Shown here: piece after piece, positions 24,455-37,000 of the stretch
Layout of the letters: each line of letters starts with the position of its first letter
Numbering within the stretch: the stretch's first letter is position 1
NCBI RefSeq assembly: GCF_963678635.1
Contig: NC_087068.1
Location: 54,150,213-54,214,212 of the forward strand
Direction: 5' to 3'
DNA from: Symsagittifera roscoffensis
Lineage: Eukaryota; Xenacoelomorpha; Acoela; Convolutidae
DNA: 64,000 bases
Translations under genes and position numbers: made by a program
The notes under the pieces: generated by a model
What the model saw: the letters and a program-made list of their open reading frames with translations, nothing else
Databases searched by the model: none
What the model was told of the DNA's origin: nothing

Positions 24455-24982
24455 TTTATATTAAAGTAGGCCCTATATGTAGACTAACAAAAATTATGAA
24501 GCGTATAAGGTCTCGAACTTTGTATGAACGAAAAATGCATGTCGTAAAATTTTACCAAAGGCCCACCATTTTCCCCCCTAAATTACCCCTAAATCCCTCC
24601 AATCCCCCCACCCCAAAGACCCCCCCCCCCAAATCTGCCCTTGTCTGCATATGAGTTGTTTTTTACTTGGGTTTTAATTTGCAATTCATACAAAAACAGA
24701 AGTTATCACGTAGATTTGAAATTTGAGGTTTAAACTTGACTTCTCGTGTCATTCAAAATTGCGCTTATCTGGAATTTTTGAACTTTAACAGAGCGCGGCC
24801 TCCGAAGAACTAAGATGTCATTCAATTCGTAAGGTGAATGCACTTTGTAAATTACTGTTATCATCATTTTGTATTCGTGATCTAATTTGGCACCATCAAA
24901 CATGATCCAAAAGATCTTCTGAAAAGATTTTCAATTCATTCTAAGAGCGAACTTGTCTCAATAACAGTTCAACGACTTTTCA
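24455..24982 (+). other. Upstream flank of the ALDH gene
   Basis: A poly-C tract is at about 24620-24630. A GC-richer patch at 24793-24833 is bordered by an acceptor-like TTTAACAG and a donor-like AAG|GTGAAT, so it may be a 5'UTR exon. No TATA-like promoter could be assigned with confidence. Confidence 0.3.
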
Positions 24983-24983
24983 G
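24976..24983 (+). promoter_or_regulatory. 3' splice acceptor just before the ALDH start codon
   Basis: CTTTTCAG ends at 24983, 18 bases before the ATG at 25002. An in-frame TAA at 24996-24998 means this ATG is the first usable one after the acceptor. The site would receive either a 5'UTR exon or a trans-spliced leader. Compare the F-box gene, whose acceptor lies 4 bases before its ATG. Confidence 0.55.
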
Positions 24984-25001
24984 CGAATTTTTCTTTAAGC
25001 A

Positions 25002-25055
25002 ATGAACGGATTCAAATTCGGTCCTTTTGACGAAAATCCTCTGGTCTTTGATAAG
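25002..25055 (+). CDS. ALDH exon 1 (residues 1-18)
   Basis: ATG at 25002; peptide [18 protein letters not shown]; donor AAG|GTAAAT; ends in phase 0. It runs straight into AFVGGKW of exon 2, the usual start of the family's first strand. Intron 1 is 350 bases. Confidence 0.8.
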
Positions 25056-28000
25056 GTAAATTTAGAAATTTGGTTTTTCACCACAATTTTTGCCGAAAAA
25101 TGGATGACGGCAACATGAATAGACCGAGGAGTTTTCCCTTTTATCTGATCTGCTTTGATTACATTTTTTCGACTGAAGAATTTGACGACGCGACTAATCA
25201 AATATTAATACTTGTCATATTTACGCTAATAATACATATTTCTTTTTCATTTACACGAGTAATATAGATATTTACTATTTACTAGTGAACACTTAATAAA
25301 AATTTTCCAAATATTTAACATATTAATATTTAAATTTTTTCCAAATATTTATCACACTAAATCATTTATACGCTAATGTTTTTGTATTTCTGCTCCTTGT
25401 TCTAGGCTTTCGTGGGAGGAAAATGGGTGGACTCATTATGTGGAGACACTTTCGAAGTCATCAACCCAGCCAATGGAGAAGTACTCGGGTAAGGAAAAAA
25501 AAAACTCGTTATGCTCGTTATTTCACAGAAAAAAAAACCAGAAATGATCCGGTTGCTAGCCATTTGTCTCAAATGAAGAGTTAAGCGACTATTTTTTCTT
25601 TTTTTTTCAGTAATTTTGACACTGAGACAATTTTAGAAACTTCTACCTCAAATGATTTTTAAATCATTTGCAATGAAACTGAAATAACTAACAATGAAAC
25701 CAAATGAAACGACTGCAATGAAACCAAAACTAACATTAAAAATATTGATATGATCAGCACGAACATTTTTTTGCAAAGCGAATGGATCAACGTGCAATAG
25801 TAACTAGGTCGAATACCGAAATTCATTAAGTCGTTACCTTCGCGATCCAAAAAAGTAGGCCGGATCACTTTGCGCGACCAAAAATATAAAAATCTCGACT
25901 TTTTGCGACCGATATTTTTAACGAGACTTGCTCAACAGAGAAAATCCGAAGCAATTTTTGCAGTGCAAAGACTTAGGCGCGACATCAACCTAAAAGTGAA
26001 TTACTTTTTAGCCAACTCGATTCGCGGTCAACGCGTTAAGCAAATAATTTAAGCATTGCGCAATAACAGTCATAATTCCAACAATGGCTAATTGGTAGTT
26101 CCCACAAACTTTAACTTCACAAATCACGATGGACTTTTTTTTATTTTGACTCACTTCGTCCACTTTTTCAGTTTTTTTTTCAGCAATAAATGTTTGTGAG
26201 CCAGATTTCGACGTATTTGAAGCATGTCTTTTAAGGTTTATGGAGCAGTAATAACATAAATATCATTAACATATTAAATGTAATAAAATAAAATGAAAAT
26301 TTATTTTTCTAAAATTTGAAATCTTTTCTACAAAAATCATCCCCCACACACCATAAAAAGTACAAAAAAATAGATTTCGCTCCTTGTATTAAATCAATTA
26401 TGGCAAAAAAGCTTCCTGAAACTAACTTGGAACGATTTCTAAGACGGATTAAACATCCGCTAACGCGTTAATAGCGCGAAATATATCTTAAGTTGCGCTG
26501 AATTTTGTCAACTAGAGTAATTTTAATTAAAAAGCTGTGTCTGTCAAATTTTTCACATCTCAAAACAATCTCAGTTGATTTTGCTTGAACAAAAATTCAC
26601 TGCGTAACTAATTTCTAGGAAAATAATTAAGACATGGAAAAGGTATGATGAATATCTTGGCCAAAACTCAATGCATGAAATATATTTGTTAAGCTTCAAC
26701 ATAATTATTTTTCATCCTAAACAGTATACTAAATCAACAATCAACGTCTCAAAGCAATTTGCTCCCACCGCCACGTAGTTGAGTTGTTTTGAAATCATTT
26801 CTCTGGAGTGATCAAAAAGTGAGTAGCTTTTCCACACACACACACATACACTCACACACCCATACGGGGTTAATTTTTGTACAATGATGAAAAAAGTATA
26901 TATTATTCTAACACTACGACCATTAAACTACCGAAGCTTAATTTGAAATATCTTTGAGCCAGTTTGTTTCAACTATGCTAAAAAGTTGCCAACGCGAGCA
27001 AAAAAGAACCAAGTACACATAGACACAACTTGCACGTAAAAAAAGGGATATAACTAACTATACTAACTTTGCGCCTAATAATTTGGGAAGCATAAAACAA
27101 AATTAAGTATAGATTATTCATTTCAAAAAAAAGTGCGAGATTTTTAGCTGAAAATTTCTGGAAGGAATTTTTACTATTGTACTATTATTTGAAACGAATA
27201 ACTTTCTTCGGTTCACTCAATGAATGAAAAATGCATTAGCTCTCTCAGCTTCTTACTAATCGAAATTACAAGCACATGCTATCAAAAAGCAGTAAACGAG
27301 CCCCAAAGTTACTAACATTTGCAAATTAGGCTGAAAAAATAGATTAATTTGACTGTTAAACTATGCTCGCTAAAGCGCGCAAATGGAAACTAAAAACATT
27401 TTGTACAACAATACAACTTTTTTGTCATTTTGGAAGTTAGTGAATTTAATTTCACAGAGTCGAGAAAAACCAATTTAAAATTTTTGATTTTTCGTTGTGT
27501 TTCGAGCGAATAAAGCGAGCGTGATGTCTTATTTCATGTCGAATATCGAATATAAATAATTCCTTACTTTTTTCAGCTCCTTTTATCACAATGCGCCGAA
27601 AAAAAACAATAATTTTAAAAACGTTGCTATAGTTTTCAAGACCACCGTCGGAACATTTTGTGTTACTTGCACAGTAACAGGCTATCCTTGTTGCACTCTG
27701 AAATCACTTGATTAAAATTATGAAAAACTTCTCCACCAGATACCACTTATTTCTCTTTAGGTTTGTATGTCTTAACATAGAAACATGGGCCAATTTGAGA
27801 CAACGATTGAGCACTACTTTAATAAAAAATAACAACAAGTTTGCTTAAGCCTCCGAAAAAAAAAACAATAACTTAAAAGCACAATATGTTACACAAAGTT
27901 TTATCAAACTTTAAGGAAAAAGACCTTGTTAATAATGCTAAAAGATCTAGGTCAACCATTTGTCCAAAAGGAAAAACGAGCTAAAAACTCTGGGTAAAAG

Positions 28001-31000
28001 ATGCTCAAAAACGCAGACTGTCCTTTTTGATTCATTCTGTCTGTTCCAATTTTTTGGCGCCTCTCAATATAACTAGCTATGTCTAAACAGTTGGAAAATG
28101 TTTTAACGGAGATTTAATTTTTAAAAGCAATTTATTTTTTTGTTAGTTTTCTATGAGATAAACATGAGTCCTCAAGCTTGCCCGAGACATCACTAAGAAA
28201 ACCAAAAAAATGCCTACACCTAATCTGTTTTGACCTAGATTTTTTGAAAACACAGGTCAAAAAGGCGTTTTAAGCCGGTTTTTATAAAAAATTTTGGCCA
28301 ACCTCCTTGCGTTTTTTTGGCACTTGCTCCCCGTCAGTACATATAGTACATATTAAAAATTTTCATCTAATTGATCCGCTACAGGTCTTAAGGTTGTCTG
28401 AAACATCAAAAATGCGCGACAAAATGCAACTGTTGTTCTTTTTCAAAACATAATTTCTGTTCAAAAGTTTTGCACCTCATCTATCTATTATTTAAATGAG
28501 CGAGCAATTTCCAGCCATGTTTAAGAAGTCTCTACCTTGACATTTTACGCATGTTTTAGCTACAGTCTATATTTCTACAGCTATGCTGTGCAAATAGGTT
28601 TAAACGCTACTGCTAACCTGCGCTTTTCATCAAGCATCGGTTTTGTGCATAATCTTATTGTTTTTATTTAAGCATGCATATTTGAACTAATTGATGCTTT
28701 GCAAGGATGTTTTGTTTCACTTTTTTATACCATTTTTATGAAAGATAAGCCCGGGTTATTTTTTGATGCTTGGTGATAATTTTTTGATGCTCTGCTGCAT
28801 TTCAGACTCATTTTACTAAAACTACTCTTGGTTTTGGGCTTCAGTTTTCGTTTTGAAAGCTGAATCCCAGCTTGAATTTGTTCATTAGTTGCTGCCGCAT
28901 GGGCTCAGTTATGTGTCCACTACCTCAAATGCCTCCATATTCCTCTGCGGGTTTTATGGAGGCTACAAGTACATGGCACAGCTGGTAAAAGCAGTAACCG
29001 TAAAGTGAACAATTTCAAGAAAGTTGAATGAACCGGCTACGAGTCCAACGACAAGCGAGTTTTCGAGTCAAATTTTACTTTAACAGAGAGATTTGTGGCA
29101 GGAAACTGGTTGAACTTACCTTTTCAAACATGTTTTGTGAAGAGCACCGAACCACAAAAGGATGTGTAACGTCAGGGTTGCCATCAGCAGCTTTCTATAA
29201 AAAGTATTTAAACTGAATTTTTTTAAAATTCAGTTTCTTTGTTTCCAGTTACTTTACTTTTTCCTTCAACATCTACTTTTGTTAATTGAGTGATTCATTT
29301 TGTCCAGTATTGAATGATTTGGGATTGAGATAAACCGTTAACCAATCAATTTGTTGAATTTTTTCGTTTGTGAAAAAGCAGTAATTCGTTTATTAGAACT
29401 TTTCAAAAAAGTTCGCAGCTGTTGTTAATGAGTTTTTTCCCTTTATTTGTTACTTTCATGTATTTAACAAACTGCTATGCAGTAATTTCTTCTATTCGTT
29501 TTTTAAATTTGAATAAAGCTAGTAACTGGTTACTTCAGTTGTTTTCTTCTCTAAAGCGTTGCACTGATTTGTTTTTTAATTTTAATTTTTTTGTGTTTTT
29601 CACAATTTCTGGTTTGAAGCCAAATGTTTTTTTTCTATCTCAATTTTGTATTTTTCTCATTTCGAGTCTCCATCGAGTGTTGGTTGATACTTTTTTTAAA
29701 TTGATTTTCTGAATTTTTGAGTTGGCTGATTTTTTAACTCATCATATAAATTGTACAAAAGACGCCCGCTAAGTTTTGGCTCTGATGATATCACTCTTAT
29801 GCTTTTGTTTTGTATGAGCCGTTGAGTTTCTGAGTTTTTTCTGATGTTTTAAAAAACGATACCCGGTACTTGACTCGGTATGATCCTCTAATTTTTGGAA
29901 ATCGTTTTACGATTGTATCAAGATTCGAGCTTTGAAAAATACAAATTTTTGAAATTCTGCTAGTTGTTTAGAAAAGTCCTTCGTTTGATTCATTTATGAA
30001 AAAACATTTGGAAAAAGTTAGGGTTATGTTCGAAATCTGATTGATTTTTTTTGTATCATCTGTGTATCGCTGAATCAGCCTTATCTCCAGGTCATATCCT
30101 TATCCTATAGAATAGATAACCGGTAATTTTTTATTTCTGTGTGAAATACTGCTTTTCAAATTTTTCGACAACAAAACTTAATCGATTTATGATTAATCGT
30201 CCTACTCTTATGTTGCTGTTTTCTTGTAAACGCTTAGTGTGTCTAATTCACTATTTTAACTGTTTTAAACCTTTACTGCTGGAGCAACTTATTTTCTGGA
30301 ATTTTGGTGATATATATGTAACTTTTCGAAAAAGATTGTGTTTTATGGAGCTTTCTTCGAAATATGTTCAATAAAGTTTCTGTAAAAGACTAATTTTACC
30401 CACTCTGATCAATATTTTGAGCTCTGCATTAAATTTTGCCTTGAGTTTCTTGATGATAAAGAAGTTCTGCATTAAATTTTGCCTTGAGTTTCTTGATGAT
30501 AAAGAAGTTGTGACTTGAAATCTCACAATATTTTTCACTGATCAATTTTTTTTAGGTGTTTTTCTAGCCTAAAAATTAGATAATCATTTAGAATGCAGAA
30601 AATTCTGCAGTGGATTGCCAGTTGATATTTATTTGTGTAGATCAGTTCCTGACATGGATGAGGTTGACACTTTGGAGGCGATTGAGAGAGCACATAGAGC
30701 TCAGAGGGAATGGGGAGAGAGTACTTTGAAGGAGAGAAGTGGTCTGCTTAGGAAGCTGTTCGGCCTGGTGGCCACCAACACCGACCACCTCACCCAACTT
30801 GTCACTCTAGAGGGGGTAATGTATGATAAAAAATGGTACTTGGGGGGGGGGGGGGGTGTTGGTAATCCCATCTCAGAAGGACTGAATGCGAATTATTTCA
30901 CTTGACCATTCTAATATTTCTAATATTTTTAGTATTTTTGGATAGCGCTTTCGAAAACTTTTAAAGTTTCCACAAAAAAATTACCCAAATTTTTTGAGCC

Positions 31001-34000
31001 CCATTTCCGCTAAAACTGCTTTATCTGCTCCTGATTGCATGAGCTGGGTTTTTTCTAAGCATTTCTCTAAGCACACCAAACTGTCGATTGAAATTTTTTT
31101 TCAGAAGAAAATTGGCGAAATGTTATTTAAATAACAAGTGTGCGTGTGTGTGAGTAGGGTAAGCCTCTATCTGACTCTCGGGGGGAGATTGTGAAGGCGA
31201 ATGTGTTCCACGAGTGGTACTCGGAGGAGGCGAAGAGGGTGGGAGGGGAGTGCATGTTGGGGGTGCAGAAGAAAGACAGCCAACTGCTCTTCCTCAGGCA
31301 GCCAATCGGAATCGCCGCCCTCATCACACCTGTGAGTTAACAGTACTTACAAGCCAGTTTTTACTTTATTACAATTTAAAAAGCTAATTTTTACAAATCA
31401 GATTCAATCGGAATCGCCGCCCTTGAAATTCCTGTGAGTTGTTATTATGTACACAGAGGCAAACCAAAGGTTCACAAAAAATGCGATACGAAACAAACAT
31501 AGCCTAGCAATTTATTGAGCATAAAATGAAGGAAAACTGCTGTCGAAAAAATTTTAAAAAATTTTTGAACAAAAAAACTAGATCTACCATTATTTTCATA
31601 TATTTGGCGTAATTTGTTATGAAAACCTCATTTTGAGAAAAAAAAAGCATCGCAACAAAAGTTAGGAAGCGATAACAAAGCCCACAGTACTTGAGAAAAC
31701 ACCCGTTGAGCTGAAAAAATGTTTTCTCAAAAAACTTCTCCTTCAAAACATACAAAGTCCCATCCTTCAAAACATACACACTCGTACTCAGGAAAATTGT
31801 TTGCTCATACGATGCCCAAAGATGCTATGGAACCGATATAATATAAGCCGAAAGCTTTGAAACCGATAAAGTAGAAAAAAGATTTTAAAAAAAACAAAAA
31901 TGAATACCCGGGTTTTTTAAAAGAACGGGTATTTTAAAAGCTGAAAAGCTCAAAATTCGTCTATTGATTGACAAATGTACAGATTGGAAGATCCTGTGAA
32001 CAACGATATTTACGGGGGGGTGAAAGTCTAGTTCTCACATTACGAGACCAAAATGTGCACTGGATAGGCGCACAATTTTGTGTCTGTATGTTCCTGGATT
32101 CCAGAGACAAATCTTTAAACATGTTTCAAAATGTAAGTGGAATCCACTTACAAAAACTTCGTGGATTCCGCGAACAAATACCTGTAACGTATATTTTGTC
32201 GGCGCATTTGTTTTGTTGCGGATTCAGCAACAATAAAAAATAGCTAGTCGTTTTGGGTTCCGCAACTGTAAGTGGATTCCGCAAAATGTAAGTGGAATCC
32301 GCAAAATGTAAGTGGAATCCGCAAATTTAAGTGAAATCCGCAAACAAAATGCGGATCCCACTTACAATTTGCGGATTCCACTTACAATTTGCGGATTCCA
32401 CTTACAATTTGCGGATGCTACTTACAATTTGCGGATTCCACTTACAATTTGCGGATTCCGCTTACAGTTGCGGATTCGGCATACAAATTTTGCGAATTCG
32501 ACTTACATTTGCGGATTTCACTTACATTGTAATGTAAATAAACATGTCTTATTATTTGTTTGTGGATTTCACAAATTGTTCTGGATTCCGCAAATACAGT
32601 TGCGGATTCCGCAAATTTGCCTATTTTTGGAGCAATTTTGAATGGTACAGTCTTTTATGTATTTGTTTGTGGAATCCAAAACAGCAAAGAAGATTAAAGA
32701 AAAGTAGCAATGTTGCGGATTTCGCAACAAATCTGATTTTGACCTGTTGCGGAATTCGCTTACAATGCACAGAATGCCCAGTTTGGTTTCGTAATGCGGT
32801 TGCAAAACCCTTGTTTATCGCAAATGTAATATCACTTCATCGCTTAATATAAGATAAAATACAAAAAATTCATAACAAATAAGACCTAATCGAATAGGTC
32901 GCCCTGGTCACTCCTGTGAATTGATAAAATAACAACCCATTTATCACTACATTTGAAATTACAAAAAAACTTTGTAGCAAAAAGATCCAATTGGAGTAGC
33001 CACCCTCATCATACATGTAAATTGATAAGGTTTGTTCGAGTTATTACTTAATTATGATTTTGAACAGTAGAATTGATAAATTTAGTCTTTTTATTACAAA
33101 CCTGGTTAAATTTAATTCACGGAAAGTGATGATCGTACAACTCAATGGGTTTGTGACTTTACATACCTTTGGGAGTTTACGGAAATGCTTTCACAACTTC
33201 ATTGGAATCTATGGAAAACTGCTTTTATACGACTTCCATAAATGCAATTGATTGAATGAGCATTGTTACATGGCACCAAGAAAATACAGTTTACAAAAAT
33301 TTGAAAAAAACTTGAAAATTTTTCGGGAAATCATTCTATGCTCAAGCTAATTTTTTTCCGAAAAAAATAATTACTTTCACGCATGAGTAAAAAAAGTACA
33401 GAATTAACTTTTCAAAAGATTTTCAACCACTAGGTTTTTTGAAGTAAAAGCTTCATTGCGGCTTCATTTTCAAGTTACTATTTGGTTATTTTGAGTGAAA
33501 ACAAATATGAAACTTAATAGCAAAATTCTGAATGCTGTTTACAGGCTAAGTTGTTTTCCTTTAACCAATGGTATTTCTTATTAGAGAAAACAAAGGTTAT
33601 TTTTTTGACAAAAACTCAAAAAACTAGTATTCAGATAAAAAGCTGCTCAAACATTGTTTTTTGTGTAGAAAACTATTTGGCTGAATTTTTTTTGATTTTT
33701 TTTGCACCCATAAAGACATTAAAATTGTTTGACAAGAAGCATTTTAAAATATGAAAATTGTATGATTAGAACAGTTTAGTCAATCTGGGTAATTACAAGA
33801 AGAAACAGTTTTTTACGAACGACAGTGAATGTAATAAGTCGCACATATCGAACGGGTTTTTGAAACTTGTAGTTCACAATTCTTATTTTACAAATACAAA
33901 AAAAAAACTGTCAGTTTATTACTAAGTTGAAATCGGCTCCCTCATCGCATTCTGGCGTATCGGTAGTGATGATTCCCAGCAAGCGTATGGTTGAAAGTTC

Positions 34001-37000
34001 GAACCGACCATGCGCTGATATTTTCAAGGCGTGTTCTTTTCTTGTAATAGCTTGATTAAACTTGCCATAGCTTGATTAAACTTGTAAATTAGCCTTCGGG
34101 CTAGGCCTGTGGCTCATACAAAAAACATCTCCTAGTCATTATTATTCTTTTATTTTGCAAGAAAGTCGAATTTTTACTTTTCTGAAAATTTCGTAAAATA
34201 TAGAATATGATCTTTTATAAGGTGACTACCCTACAAACTTGTTAAAGAAAAAAAAACTAAAAAACTATAGGTAGTCAGGGGCGGACGCCCCCCTTTCAGG
34301 GATTCGAACCCTTGCCAACCCAAAGGGTCCCCCTTTGGTACTTTTTAAGAAATCCATTTTTGGCCGACCGACTCTAAATTTTTTCTAAAGGCACCTTCAG
34401 CGCCAATATATACTAATTTTGAGGGGGAGCGCGCGCCAAAAAAAACGCTTTTTTTGTCAAATATTTCAAAAGTGCCCAAAAACGGCTTTTTTGACCTGTT
34501 TTTTCAAAAAATTGCCTGCGGCGCAGAAAATTTGGCCAAAACAGGGTCTTTTTACTGCTTTGGGAGAGCTCGGAAAATCAATCTGATCGACCTAAAAAAA
34601 AAGGTCGTCAAAATTTTCAAATTTTTTTTGAAAATCCGCCCCCTCGAGAAAATCCTAGATCCGCCCCTGGCTACTGTGTTTCTTGGAATTTCAATTTAGC
34701 TCATGTGCTTTCTGTTTAGTTCTGCGTAAAATATGTTTTGCTTATTCACTAATAACTTGAGTTATTGATTTTCCTCTGCGTCAGTGAGGCTTAAAGAATG
34801 TGGGTAAAGACTGTTTTCAAGGTGAAATTAGAATAAAAAAAGATACAACACTAAATTGAATGAGGTTTGATGTTTGCTACATTTCATGTCGCTTTCCAGT
34901 GGAACGCGCCCCTGCAGATGATCTCGCGGAAGGCGGCCGCCGCCCTGGCTGCGGGTTGCTGTGTCATCGTCAAACCAGCAGAGGACACGCCCCTATCTGC
35001 ACTCGCTCTGGCACACCTCATCAACCTAGCTGGATTTCCACCGGGTCAGCTGACAAGTTTATACTTTTTTCTGTTTTTTTTTACTTCTTAAAAACGTTTT
35101 TTTTTTCGACAAACTAAACAAGCTTTCAAACGTTTTTCTTATAAGTTTTGTTTAAACTCAAATTTAGAGATTTTACTACACAAAAACTGATGCGTGCACC
35201 AATATGTTTGAAACATCGCAAGAGAGGCGCACAATCCCTTGCTTGACAAATTTTGGCTCATGTAGGGTTTTTTTGCCAGATTTTCACAAAAAAAAAAATT
35301 TTTGTCGCGCTTGTTTAGGTCAACAAAATTGATTTTCCAAGCTCTATTGACATCAACGGAAAAAAAAGGAGCAACAAAACTTTTTTTGGCTTGGAAATTA
35401 AAATAGTACATTTCGCGTCTAAGCGCTTCTAGAAAAGTGAAGGGCTGGTCCGCCAAAAATGGGTGTCTTAAGAATAGCACAGGGAGACTGGATATTCAGG
35501 CTGCTGAGTTCCTGCAGGGAAAAGAACGTACAACTCCCCCCCCCCTCTCTCTCCAATCTGCAACCCTCCCACACCACCCCACCTACCCATCGCCCCTTTT
35601 ATTAATTGAACAAGCTGGTAGAATATAATAAAGAGTTCCATTTGGTTGATTGGTTAACTAGGTGTACCAATCAGATCAAGGCATCTGTTGCAGGTGTGTT
35701 CAATGTAGTCACGTGCAGTCGTGACAAGATGCGACGGGTGTCTGGGGTGTTGTGTGACAGTCCACTGGTCCGGAAACTCTCATTCACAGGATCCACAGTA
35801 GCAGGAAAGGCAAGAAATTAATACGTTTCATTTCTTTAAAAAATCCCCATATATTTATATTATTTAAATTATTACGTCAGTTATCTGAGAATTGAACAAA
35901 AAAAAGAAAAACATCATCTCGAGCTCAAATAAAATCACGCCTTTGCTGCCTCCCTAATTTCATATTCGAATTAATTGATGAAAAATAAAAAATCAAACGG
36001 CTTTTTCTTTTTTTAATTTCATGACAGCAAAAAAAAAACGATAATGATATGGTGTAAGGGTACCCGGATTTAGGGGTGGGGGCGGCGGATTGGGAGGGGG
36101 GTTGCTTTTTAACTAACACCCTGTCAAAAACAACTTGACACCCTGACCAACCAAGGCCCCCTTGAGTACTATTTTCGGCTGTCCGACCCTAAAGTTTTCG
36201 AAAGGCGCCAATGTATAATCATTCTGAGAGCGCGTGCGTCAAAAAACGCTGTTTTTTGGTCGAAATCTTCCAAAAAAAGCCCAAAAACGTCATTTTTGGT
36301 CTGTTTTTTTTCGCCTAGGGCGAAGAAATTGTGTTCCAAATAGATTCTTCATAGTGATTTCTGCAAGCTCGGAAAAAAATTTGGTCGATTTACAAACAAG
36401 TCGACAAATATTTCGAAAACTTTTTGAAAATCCCCAACAGTAAAATCGTAGATCCGCCCCTGTGGTGTAATAACATGAATTTTCCTTTTAACTAATCATA
36501 TTTGAAAACAGCAATTTTGAAATGTTTCAGTGGTTGTACGAGCGATGCAGTCAAACGGTTAAAAAACTTTCGTTGGAGCTCGGAGGAAACGCAGCCTTTA
36601 TAGTTTTCGAATCTGCCGATTTAGAAAAAGCTGTTCAAGCATGTACTGACTCCAAGTTCAGAAACGGAGGCCAAACATGCATCTGCGCCAACAGAATTCT
36701 AGTTCAGGATTCAATTTACGATCAATTTTGTCAAAAGCTGGAAGAAAAAGTGAAAAATATCAAAATGGGCCCCCCTATCAATTCCAAAAACAGTCAGGGA
36801 CCCTTGATAAACAAAAGAGCAGTGGGAAAAGTTTCGAGACACGTTGACGACGCAATCGCGCGTGGAGGGGTTCTAAAAATAGGCGGGAAAGTCGACAGAT
36901 CACTGGGCCCCCTTTATTTTGAGCCGACACTCATTACTGAAGTTCCAAGCGATGCACTTGTACATAGAGAGGAGACATTTGGACCTCTGGCTGCTATAAC

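Larger units (their letters stand above)
22150..24520 (+). repeat. Three direct copies of a 0.66-0.72 kb unit
   Basis: The words 'gttcagacttt', 'cttcaggcaaaactca', 'gtgcttttaacgcgt', 'ttggcccgaaa' and 'ttaaagtaggccc' recur in order. The 'ttrgcccgaaa' anchors are at 22612, 23273 and 23993 (spacings 661 and 720). The third copy lacks the front half and carries a 360-bp insertion (24087-24446). Between copies 2 and 3 lies unrelated sequence (23426-23644) without a recognised gene. Confidence 0.75.

Noticed and set aside
24229-24654. 141-codon + strand frame
   Set aside because: It crosses the foldback insertion, its TSD and a poly-C tract.
32312-32805. Several frames with repeated [10 protein letters not shown] motifs
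   Set aside because: They come from the inverted 20-bp minisatellite inside a MITE.
35437-35628. 63-codon frame in ALDH intron 5, possible cassette exon
   Set aside because: Exons 5 and 6 join without it in perfect register, and the frame covers a low-complexity CT/CC tract.
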